This document shows, piece by piece, positions 23,308 through 33,171 of a stretch of 64,000 bases of DNA. Position 1 is the stretch's first letter. Every line of letters starts with the position of its first letter. The notes under the pieces are model-generated. The model saw only the letters and a list, made by a program, of their open reading frames with translations. It had not been told where the DNA came from and made no database searches. The stretch comes from Eremomyces bilateralis CBS 781.70 (taxonomy: Eukaryota > Ascomycota > Dothideomycetes > Eremomycetales > Eremomycetaceae): positions 1,364,428-1,428,427 of the forward strand of contig NW_022985069.1 in the NCBI RefSeq assembly GCF_010015585.1, read 5' to 3'. The position numbers and the translations under genes were made by a program.

Positions 23308-26178
23308 ATGGCGCACCCGGCAGCCGAAGAGGAGCGGCCGCCAAAGCCCATCAACAGTGGCGTCCGGCTTTCCATCTCCAATCTCTTGAGAGTTCTTGAT
23401 GGAGTTGCGGCAGCCACCATACTGACCGAACAAGAAGCAGTGCCTGCCATGGCGTGGGTGCTGGCGCAAAATGAAGTTCCGCAGAACGAACCTGCTGGAT
23501 CGCAGGGTCAAATGGGTAACATCATCGACAATGCGTTCCTCTTGAACGAGTGGTTAGACAGAATTGCCTCGAACAATCCTGCTAATGCATCCACTCAGGA
23601 AATCGTCAAGCTGGCTCTTGCTGTTGCATTTCTTCGCCAAAAGTCACGGCTCGAACAAGAAACCACTGGTGAAGAGCTGGAGCAAATTTGGGCCCTGATT
23701 CGCGATGCATTGTTCAGCACCATATTCTCGCGGCCTGGCTACAGTGCGTCTCGCAGCGCCCAGGGGTTTCTTGCTCTACCTCTTTGCTGCCTGATCAACG
23801 AAAACAAAACCATCGCCGAGCTATTTCGACTCCACGTTTGGATGCCGGATGGGGTGCGAGGAAATCCTCAGTATTCGATCCATTCTCACCAGCCATACGC
23901 ACGAAGCTGGATCTTGGCTGGGCAAGGAACGGATACCGCCTACACCGTTGAACCCGCGTCGGATCCTTCGGTCGCTACTCACGCAGAATTTGCGCTGAGA
24001 TGGAAGTCGGGAGAAGAATTAGGCCAGAGTTACAGCCCGCATCAGCAGTACTCCGTGGTCGAAAACACTGGCAAGCTGGTCTGCGCAATTCCTGGAGAAT
24101 CAGTGCTGCACACGCGCGACATGACATATTCGGTACCAGCAGGCGCGTTTCACACCTCAAATATTCCTTCAGATGAGTTTCATGCCACGCTGTTCTTCTT
24201 CGACTCGCAACGCAAATTCATAAAGGACGCGCCTGTTCTCGGTCCTATCGATGGCAAGTCGTTTAAGCAAGATCGTAACCCTGCTGGCGTAACTCCGATA
24301 GATCTCGTCAAGACGGTAGACGCATTTCGCGCCTGGGAAGAGCTCATTCAACGAGGGCAGGACTATGCACAATGCGCCGAGTGGGAGTATGCTCTTCGCG
24401 AGTTCAACAAGGCTCTCGATATGTGCAGCGTCCCAGACTTTCCAGCGTCTAAAACGTACCGACTTTCCACCCTTCTCGAGTTTGGCAACACAAATCGTCG
24501 TTTTGGGCGTTACGAGTTGGCTAAGAAGAGCCTGCAAATGGTTGTGGATGAATCGGGTACCAGTGTACTGCGCATCAATGCCAGCGGAGAGCTCGGTGTC
24601 ATCTATCGACATATGAATCTTCTAGACGATGCAAAGGAAGTGATTGGGCTTCAGCTCAAGACGGCCAAGGAACTCAACTCTGATACCGAAATATGCCGTG
24701 CACTGGGGAATCTTGGTATGATCAACTACCAGCTGTCGCAACAAAGGGGCGACATGGAGTTATTGGACATGGCCATCAGTCAGCTCAAGGAGCGAGTTAG
24801 CACTGCCCGCAAGATAAAGGAGAGTACAGAAGCGTATTCGCTCGACGGACACATCGAATCGCGCTTGGTCAAGTATGCCATTACGCGAGAGTCTATCGGC
24901 CTCGCCCGACTCTCCCTATGCTACACAGCTCGTGACGAGCTCGCCAAGGCTGCGGAATTTGCCTTACAGTCGCTGAATATTGCAGCAACGCTCGATGACC
25001 CTACCGTGATTGCCATGTCACGGTTCTTCTATGGACGCGTTCTGCTTAGGAATGGGCAGCGCGAAGAAGCGCTCAAGCAATTCAACACGCCAGGCACCTG
25101 CACTCCTGCCATTGCACTGTGCAAAGAGCCTTCAGAAGAGCACGGCCAATATCTGCGAGAGCTGGTGGATGTAGGCGCGGATATGGATCTCACGGACGAA
25201 CAAGGCTACAAGGCACTGGATTGCGCCGTGTACAACAACGACACGTCGGTGGTCGACATTGTCCTCGACGGTCTCCGTAAGCAACTCCACGGTGACGTGC
25301 CCGGTAAACTGAAGCAAAGTATGAACGAGGCAAGGCTCAGAAAAAATTATCGCGAAATCTTTCAAGACAGGCTGCGGCCCGTTCTCAACCACAGCAACGC
25401 CCAAGATCGCTTACGGCGCCTGCGGAGGGCGTATGCGGAAATTCTCGCGGATGACGTGGAAAGGAGGAGAATGTTTGATGGCCTCAAGTTTGTGCGCTAT
25501 TCCCACTTTGAGCGCTCCAAGCGAATCCCACGATCTAGCGACAAGGTGACCTACGAATGGAGCGCGGAATTTGACCGGAGTCACCCTGGTGCGCGCGTTG
25601 ACTTTGTTATATTCCTCTCGTATCGGTGGATTGGGAAGGAATCTGGACTAGGCTCTCAGCCGGATGACCAGGACAACACGCAATATCGGCGCATGATTTC
25701 TGCCATCGAGGAGTTTTTGACGAGGCGTCCGGATGTGGATCGGAACACTTTGGGAATCTGGGTGGTAGGCCTATTGCCCATCTGTTCTCCTCGTCATTTC
25801 GCTTTCTAACTAACACTTCAACAGGATCTTGCGTGTATCGATCAAGACCATGCGGCATCAGGCATCTCGGCACTTCCCATGGTTCTTATGCAATGCAATG
25901 TCGTAATCAGTCTTGTTGATGGCAGTTATTACTCACGAGCTTGGTGCTGCGTCGAGGTGCTGATGATCCAGACGCTGATTAAATCCTACGGCTTGCACCG
26001 GTGGTACGAGCAGGTTCACCCAGACGGATCCAATCAAATACCCGAGGATAATACGAGGTGGATTTTACGTGAGGCATCGCTCGATAGGAAGATCGTTGTG
26101 GCCGAGAAGGACGTTTCATTTGCCGAAGATAGGCCTAAACTAATGTTTTTAGAACGACAGACGAAGATGCTTGGATAG
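23308..26178 (+). CDS. Multidomain protein: cupin-like, TPR-like, ankyrin-like and TIR-like domains
   Basis: Two exons (23308-25764 and 25825-26178; 60-base intron with CTAAC branch points) code for 936 residues. Residues 1-150 are helical and unknown. Residues 175-300 look like a cupin barrel, with HSH at 192-194 and a further His at 282 (PAGAFHTSN). Residues 340-600 form helical TPR-like pairs, such as AEWEYALREFNKALDMC. Residues 612-655 resemble an ankyrin unit (LVDVGADMDLTDEQGYKAL). From about 764 a TIR-like domain begins with VDFVIFLSYRW, then LGIWVDLACIDQD, then YYSRAWCCVEV. The pattern W-C-x-x-E matches the plant TIR motif holding the catalytic Glu, here E863. No Walker A P-loop is seen, so it is not an NLR. 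A HET domain is a distant alternative because some motifs are shared. The role is inferred: immune or allorecognition signalling, perhaps NAD cleavage. Confidence 0.72.
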
Positions 26179-27232
26179 GGAGATGAGAGGATACCTGTTA
26201 TGATCCTCTATCTGACCCGATCTCTCTCCTCGAGAGGATCAAGGGCCGGCATGGAGTGAATGGATCTGCAGGATCCCCAGGAATCCTGATGGCCCCGAAT
26301 CAACCATCACTGTCTGGGTTCAATGAACTGTGAAAGGCACGAGGAGAAGGGTCGGTCCGACGTGTTGCTAGGGGGAAGTATATGGATAGAGATAGGCGAC
26401 GCGGCGATAGAGGCGGGCAAGGTTGAGTCAATTGGGCATCGAGATCAACAGGGGAAGAGGAGGGTATCTTTGTGGTAGCGAAAAACCAGAGGAAGCTATT
26501 GCGAGCTCTTTCAGGCCAAGTCGAATATAAAGCCATAGCTATCTCGGCTGTAGGGGTACTTGGTATGGATAGGAAACGGGGAATGTACTGTACCGTATTG
26601 AATTTTGAACTGTCTCGAACTAGGTGTCAAAGCTATGATTCGGGACTTCCCCTTCTGTAGCATCTCCCCTTCTCTTCAAATCTACGGTCCTCATATCATT
26701 AGTAGATTATAATCCAACCGATTGCGAAGAGACTTGACTGGTTGTTTTGAAGTTTCAGTGACAGTTTCAATACGCAGTGCTGGGAAAACCTCGGAGATCC
26801 CCACCAAGTCTCTCTCTGCCATGGTCCGGTTTGAAACAACAACCAGGACCACTCCCCATCAGCCTTATGAATGATCAATATCGCAAGTAGTGATCTTGCA
26901 TTTCGACCTGGTAGTCAATCCCCGCATCCTACTCGTGCTATGGGCGACATCAACCTGATGGTGGCGGATTGGTGTTGACCAACAAAACGCGTCCCTTCGC
27001 GTCTGTTTCTCCTCGCGTCATCCATCTCGTCTCCTTCAGCCGTCCAGCGGTTAGCTCATGCGCCGTCCACAGAGACTCCACACTAGGGGTGTTGCACTTT
27101 ATTCACGATTTCGCATCTCCTTGTGAGGCCACTATTCCACTTAACACCTAGCACCCTGATCGCTCCACCTCTTTTCTCTTGCGGTCATCGATCCAAAGCG
27201 TTGCGAACAGGGCTATCAACCACCAGCCTGCC
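26179..27232. other. Intergenic region and promoter of the Spg1/Tem1 gene
   Basis: About 1 kb. A GA/CT-rich inverted repeat lies near 26219-26240, just after the TIR-like gene, and may help end transcription. The last 250 bases are C/T-rich and probably hold the promoter and leader of the GTPase gene. No gene seen. Confidence 0.4.
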
Positions 27233-28394
27233 ATGGATATGGACCTCGATTCTGCTCAGGGAGCTCCCCCTCTCACCGAGCCTCAACATAGTACTAGCCC
27301 GACGACTAGCCCACACGATCAGACCATGGACATGGACGACACCATGCAGACCATTACGGCATCAAGCATGCAGCAAGCGGCGGCGGCAGCGGCAGGACAG
27401 GAATTCCAGACCGATTACAGCAACGGCAACTCCCATGATCCCAGACCGCAAACATCGTACTCGGATACCGCATACCGCCCCTACGATGCTCATAGCCAAT
27501 ATAATACCTCCGAAAACGACACTCCCCCAAGACCGGGCTACCATAGCCAACACAGCTACTCTCGTGGCGGCTCCCGACCCAGCTCGTTGGCGGGGTCCGG
27601 CAATCACTCTCCGTACGACATGGCCAACCGACAGGCGGGATACCAGGAACAGCAGATGCGGGCACAGCAACCGGAGTCAGCGGCGAAGAACACGAGCGTG
27701 GTGATCAAGGTCGGCATGGTGGGGGATGCACAGATTGGAAAGACGAGTCTGATGGTGAAATATGTTGAGGGCAGCTGGGACGAGGACTACATCCAGACGC
27801 TTGGTATGCGAGGCTACTCGCCATTGAGACCCTTCATGGACCTATACTAACGTAGCTCAAGGTGTTAATTTCATGGAAAAGACCATCTCGATCCGCAACA
27901 CCGAAATCACTTTCTCCATCTGGGACCTTGGTGGCCAGCGCGAATTCGTCAACATGCTCCCGCTCGTCTGCAACGACGCTGTTGCGATCCTCTTCATGTT
28001 CGACCTGACTCGGAAGAGCACCCTCAACTCCATCAAGGAGTGGTACCGACAAGGTCGAGGGTTCAACAAGACAGCCATTCCATTCCTCGTCGGAACCAAG
28101 TATGACCACTTTGTCAACTTTCCTCGCGAAGAGCAGGAGGAGATCTCGAACCAGGTATGGACGTGTCTTAAAAGAATTCATCAAGGCGAGTGAGGTACAT
28201 GGCTGACAATCCCGCAGGCCAAACGATTCGCAAAAGCAATGAAAGCGCCCCTCATATTCAGCAGTACCAGCCACAGCATCAACGTGCAGAAGATCTTCAA
28301 GATCGTCCTGTCGAAGGCGTTCGACCTACGCTGCACAATACCGGAGATCGAGAACGTGGGCGAGCCGCTGCTGCTGTACCAATCGGTGGGTTGA
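27233..28394 (+). CDS. Septation GTPase Spg1/Tem1
   Basis: Ras-superfamily GTPase at the head of the septation initiation / mitotic exit network, acting at spindle pole bodies. Three exons (27233-27803, 27862-28154, 28218-28394) give 346 residues. The first 150 residues are a Gln/Ser/Pro-rich disordered extension with a run of alanines. The GTPase domain starts at about 157 with [14 protein letters not shown] (G1), then [11 protein letters not shown] (effector region), WDLGGQREF (G3, the Spg1-type variant of the Ras DTAGQ) and GTKYDHF in place of NKxD. The C-terminus ([16 protein letters not shown]) is typical. Intron 1 has an ACTAAC branch point at 27836-27841. The TAG just after it is too close, and use of the AAG at 27859-27861 restores the conserved TLGVNF. 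Confidence 0.93.
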
Positions 28395-28893
28395 AAGGGC
28401 ATCGGTCCCAATTTGGATTCACACTGGGCCGAGCCGATGGAAGCGCGAGAAGCTTTTGCGATGAGATGACGCTTTATGAAGAATGCTTATGAGGTCGACA
28501 CGGGACTGTCGACCGACGAGACTCGTTCCCAAACCACCCCACCACTCCTGAACACGCACCGATCCATTGCCAGTGTCAAATTGACGAGAGGCGCTGTCCT
28601 CTGCTTTTAATTGTTCTGTCTAATGAAAGCCGGTGTTACAACCTCACAGACGATGAAGGCTTGTTGGCGTATCCACCGGAGCATGTGTTGGCTGATTTTC
28701 TAAAGCGGCTGGACTTGGACAGAACCATCATGTACCGTAAACCCACCCCATAAGAAACCGTAGGCAGGAGGTTTGAATATCAAGCAAATCTAAATCTGCG
28801 TTCCTATGTAACTTGGCTGAGAGAACCGAGAACGCAACCACCCTCGCATCGGACCGGAGAGATCCTGCGATCCGCCATATGCATCACCGCACA
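28395..28893. other. Convergent 3' spacer
   Basis: About 500 bases between the 3' ends of the Spg1/Tem1 and Ebp2 genes. It should hold both 3' untranslated regions. No gene seen. Confidence 0.45.
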
Positions 28894-30238
28894 CTACGGC
28901 CTCCCCTTCTGCCGCTTACTCTTCCCCGGCCGCGCCTTCTTCACCTTCGACGACCCTCCAAACTCGTTGCTCTTCATCCCCTTTGCGCTGAACCCTCGCA
29001 TGTCCGACGTCGACGTGGCGTCCCCGCTCTTGGAGAACCGCTTCTTCCCACCAAACCCGTACTTATCATCCTTCTTCTGCCGCTTCGGGTTGGCGTCCGC
29101 TCCGCCCCGCTTGCCCGGCCCATCCGACCGGCGCCGCGGCGCCTCTTTCTCGAGCGCGATGTCGAACATGTCCTCCTCCTTCTCATTGGCGATGGGGGCG
29201 CCTTGTCGTTCTGTACAGGAATCAGTCAGCAAACACGCTTGTATGAAATGGAGTGATGGGGGAAACCTACTTCTCTTCAAACTCTCGACCTTCCCCTTCA
29301 TCTCCCGCCGCTCCTTCGCCCGCTCCTGCTCCTTCTCCACCTGGACCTTCTTCCCGAACTTCTTCGCGTCCCGCAGCTTCCGCGCTTCCAACGCGGCCTT
29401 CTTCGCCGTGGCGTCCTCCACCAGCCGTGTCTTGATTCGTCCCATGTGCTCGTCGCTCTTCACCATCTCGGCGAAGAAGTCGTTCGGGCGGCTGAACGGG
29501 ACGCCTTCTTTCTTCAGCTTCTGGCGGGCGAGCTCGGCGGCGGATTGAGCTTGGTTGTAGAATTGGAGTTCACGGTTGAGGTCGTCCTCCGGGTCGGGGA
29601 TAGCGTTCGAGGTCGTGGTGTCGGCGGTGATAGATTGGTGGGCGGAGAAGGGGAGTTTGGCGTAGGGCAGGGAGATGCGGTTGAGCGCGGAGGTGAGGGC
29701 GGCATGGTTGTTAATAGTGAGGCGTTGGTGAGGAACAAGGTCGCCTTTTTCGGTATCGGAAAGAGATTCGAGGTCGGAGAGGGGGATGTCTTCTTCATCT
29801 TCTGAATGGTCGGACTCTGGCTCGTCTTGATCTTTCTCCTCCTTCTCGCCTTCATCGGACGTATATATTGAACTGTCGTCGTCAAGCGCGTTCATATCGT
29901 ACTATTCTCGTTAGCATGTATCCATGTTTCTCGAGCGTGAGAAAACCTACCGCCACATCTTCGTCGCTCGACCCCTCCTCATCCTCCTCTTCATCTGGCA
30001 GAACGGCCACGGTACGCGATGTACCATCCTCCTCAGTGACAAGCATTATACCGCCATCCGAGTCATCTTCGTCTCCAATATCCTCATCCTCATCATGAAC
30101 TGGTTTCTGCTGTTGCGCTGCGGCCCGCTTTAGCTTCTCGGCCTCTTGACGCAACTTTTTCTGGTGATCTTTGGTGTAATTCGCGCCCTTTTGTCGGTTC
30201 AGCGCCACCTTCAACTTCAAGTCCTTTCTTTTTGCCAT
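28894..30238 (-). CDS. EBP2: rRNA-processing protein Ebp2
   Basis: Nucleolar protein needed for 27S pre-rRNA processing and 60S assembly, a partner of Rrs1 and Brx1. Three exons (30238-29951, 29901-29271, 29210-28894) code for 411 residues, the expected size. The N-terminus is basic (MAKRKDLKLKVALNRQKG), followed by long acidic stretches. The conserved core includes LNRELQFYNQAQ, RPNDFFAEMVKSDEHM and RIKTRLVEDATAKKAALEAR, then a basic coiled region. The tail has KYGFGGKKRFSK and ends in a Lys/Arg-rich nuclear signal. Both introns have ordinary GT..AG ends. The gene is divergent from the membrane-protein gene at 30782. Confidence 0.93.
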
Positions 30239-30781
30239 TTTTGCGACTTGATTGAACCACAATTGAGTATGAAGTTGTGCGATGCCTCTGGAAGGTTCAG
30301 TTCAGTTGTCGCGGCGTGGAAGTCGAAATCTTGGCAGGCGGATTTTTATTATGGGGCACTCGACCCGACATCCCTGCACTGAATTCACTCAACTTTACGC
30401 ACATCTGTAATTCGTATGTTAATTACCATATAGGTAAGTTTACAGTATAGCACAGCGTTCCTTCATCCGTTGGATGTAATCATCGGCTGCTTCACAAGCC
30501 CGGAGTAAACAATAATAATGAATTGATTGTTGTTGATTCCGCATACTTAGGTTTTTGCCTGGCATGGTAGTTACCCCTGGGTGGAGGACTAATTATATTA
30601 CGGTACTGAAATCCATAGTCGTCCTAGCTGTAATAATAACATGAACATTTAACATGAAGATTGAAGTCCCTGACCTTTACATTTGCAACAAAGACGTCAC
30701 CCCTTTTTTACATCTCATATATAATATTAATAAAAACAACAACGCCCTCGCTGGTTGAATGAATAAACCGGCAGAGAAGCC
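30239..30781. promoter_or_regulatory. Bidirectional promoter region, Ebp2 and membrane protein
   Basis: About 540 bases between two divergent start codons. The part next to 30782 is AT-rich, with TATATAATATTAATAA at 30717-30732. No gene seen. Confidence 0.4.
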
Positions 30782-31444
30782 ATGTCAGAAGGTCCACGGA
30801 ACCGCCGTGAACGACGCGCAGCAACGAAAGCCGACAAGAAAAACATGAAACCCACCGATGACATCCCTCTATCCCATCCCGACTGGGATGCGTCCCATCG
30901 ACCAGCTAAAACGCTCTATGACCTCGCGGAGGAGAGGCAAGCTTTGCTGGCGAAGGGGAAGCCGTTCGTAAACGCCGAAGGGACGAGTGACACGAAAAAT
31001 GGCGATTGGGAGTTCATGTCTGACGATCCCCTGGGCGCCTTTGGCGAAGCCATTTTCTACACGGCCTCCTTGTCGATGTTACGATTTACCCTGGACGTGC
31101 TCGTGTACAACCAGTATCGGCAGGAGATCGTCTGGCAGGAGATCTGGTTCCGGAGCCTCCAAGCTTTTCCGGTCCTCCTGCTCGCGACGTACTTCTTGCA
31201 TACGCCGACCGCGAAGCGTCTCAAGATATTCCGGGATCTCCTATTTTTCGTCACGTCCGTGGCTGCCGGGGCGTTCATGGTGCACTCGGGGAATAAATAT
31301 GGTTATTTCGCTGTCATGAAGAGGGCCCCGCCGATTGGAACGCTCTGGGTATGGAGCGTTGTCGAGATGAATGTGGGCTGGGCAGCGGGCAGTCTCCTGG
31401 TCGTTGTTGGATATGCATGGTGGAAGGGTTATGGTTTCTTCTGA
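30782..31444 (+). CDS. Fungal membrane protein of unknown function, 220 residues
   Basis: A single-exon gene. The first 35 residues are strongly charged (RNRRERRAATKADKK), followed by a soluble segment with HPDWDASHRPAKTLYDLAEE. About four membrane segments follow: residues 90-110, 125-140, 152-168 and 195-215. The layout suggests an ER or nuclear-envelope protein with a cytosolic basic N-terminus. It resembles a widespread fungal family without assigned function (possibly DUF7719, from memory). The 3' end converges on the methyltransferase gene. Confidence 0.85.
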   Translation: MSEGPRNRRERRAATKADKKNMKPTDDIPLSHPDWDASHRPAKTLYDLAEERQALLAKGKPFVNAEGTSDTKNGDWEFMSDDPLGAFGEAIFYTASLSMLRFTLDVLVYNQYRQEIVWQEIWFRSLQAFPVLLLATYFLHTPTAKRLKIFRDLLFFVTSVAAGAFMVHSGNKYGYFAVMKRAPPIGTLWVWSVVEMNVGWAAGSLLVVVGYAWWKGYGFF

Positions 31445-31718
31445 ACCTTATGTGTTAGGTATTCGCAAGGACCATAACAGCGTTTCGAATCGCAAGAGAT
31501 TGGATTGAGAAAGAAGAAAGCTAAGATGTCCCATGCAACCATCCCCCCATCCGCCGCATCAAATGATACCAGGCCAATTGTCCAATAGTCACAAAAGAAG
31601 GTAAGTTGGAACGGGATAGGAAACTGCCTGGTATTGTTTTCCGATTCCACCATTCGCTGTCCCTCGGATGACCACTAGGCGCCTGCATTCATTCCCGCTA
31701 ACATCAATCCAGATATCA

Positions 31719-33171
31719 TTAGTCGAGAGGCTTCTGGGCCCATACCGCGTATCTGTCGGCTTATATTAGCGGCCGTTCTCTGGGCCATGTTCTCGAACTT
31801 ACCCGTCGTGCTGCATCTGCAGCTTTGAATTTTTAAAATCTTTCCGGACGTCAGCAATGAAGACCATGATCTCCTCCCTCTTCCACCCTTTCATCGTCAG
31901 CGGTCGAAGAGTGAAGCCTTCCAAGTTTTCCATGAACTGGATGGCGTTGATGGTTCCGATTTCTTTCTGGAAGAAGCGTCAGTGCGATCCACATGTAAAC
32001 AGAGTATACACCGATTATAGGCATACCATAGTCTTATCCTTTGGCCAAGTACCAACTGGAATATGGAAAGTTTTTTGGTTGATGTTGGTGAAGCCCGTAT
32101 CTTTGAACCATCCGAGCAATTTTGGACCCGGTTCTGGGTCCAATCCAATGCCGTGCATCAAGTCCTTCAATTCTACAGTCCACTTGTCGACGGGGCAACC
32201 TCGCTCGAAATGACCACTCGGGGACGCCTTATTGAACGTCATCGTAAAGTCCATAAACTCGACCCACCCACCAGGCTTGGTGAATTTGAAGGCCTGCCGC
32301 AGCAACTTCGGCCAATCTTTCAACGCGCCTCCCATCATCCTCATATGGATATAATCGAACCCCTCCGAATAGATCCATTCTTGCTCGATGTCGTCGATCT
32401 CAAAGCGGACGTTGGGTGGCACGTTCCGGGGTTGGTTGTCTGCAAGGTCGTTTCCGAGCACGTCGGCGGAAGGATACTGGTCGCCCATATCAATCGCCCA
32501 AATTCCCGTGCCCGTCCCGAGATCGAGGATGCGTTGCGGGTTGTCGCCGATCGGAGCGAAATGCAGTTTGCCGCCAGTGCAGAGGTTCAACATGTGTGAG
32601 ACGAGGTCCAGCCGGTCCGCTTCGGTTTCGTCGGCGGGCAGGAAATACTTCTCTTTGCCATAGCCCTGGTATCTTCGTCCATTTTCATACTGGTAGTCTA
32701 ATAGCGCCGATTTCAACGAGGTCGTGACGCTCGCTCTGCGCATTTCCATTTAGATCTGGGCGACAAAGCACATTGACTCCGAAGAAACTCACGTATCGTC
32801 TCCGAGCGCAGAATCGTAATCACTCGTGTCGCCCTAGCGATCATGAAACGATTAGCCCCATGCTCAATTAAGTAAGCTCCAATATCACTAAAGGGAAAAG
32901 GACCCACATCTCCTTCCACCTCAATTGGCACCGCTTGTGAAATTGAAGCAATAGAAACTTGAGCGGGTTGAGCGGGCTCTTCTTGTTGCGACACAGCCGC
33001 CTCCGGTGCAAACTGCGTAACGCCTTCCGCGGGCGCTGTTGCGGGCGCTGGTGCTTCTGTCGCGGGTGCTGGTGCCTCTGTTGCGGGCACTGGCGCCTCC
33101 GTTGCCGGCGCCGTTCCCTCCTCTACCCCGCCTTTGGTCGGATTAGCTGGGGCTGGTTCGCTCGACGACAT
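31719..33171 (-). CDS. UMTA/LaeA-type SAM-dependent methyltransferase
   Basis: Class I methyltransferase of the large fungal family that includes LaeA and UMTA proteins. Five exons (33171-32908, 32833-32793, 32735-32027, 31966-31803, 31752-31719) code for 403 residues. The N-terminal 70 residues are repeats based on APATE and probably disordered. The family signature follows: SDYDSALGDDT, YENGRRYQGYG, then motif I (ILDLGTGTGIWAIDMGDQYP), the tract NVRFEIDDIEQEW, IHMRMMGGALKDW and FTKPGGWVEFMDF. The last two exons give YAVWAQKPLD, the usual ending. No polyketide, NRPS or terpene genes lie in this window, so the substrate is unknown and a link to secondary metabolism cannot be claimed. An upstream in-frame ATG would add 19 residues, but the chosen start is typical. 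Confidence 0.9.

Noticed and set aside
25597-26178. HET (heterokaryon incompatibility) domain
   Set aside because: CIDQ and the general layout are shared, but the opening FLSYRW and the W-C-x-x-E motif fit a TIR-like domain better.
27842-27854. TAG acceptor in Spg1/Tem1 intron 1
   Set aside because: It lies only a few bases after the ACTAAC branch point and would insert extra residues into the conserved TLGVNF tract.
28967-29548. 193-codon plus-strand frame
   Set aside because: It is the mirror of the Lys/Glu-rich Ebp2 coding region on the minus strand.
31719-33171. Secondary-metabolite cluster around the UMTA-type methyltransferase
   Set aside because: All neighbours are housekeeping or structural genes; no backbone synthase, P450 or transporter is present.
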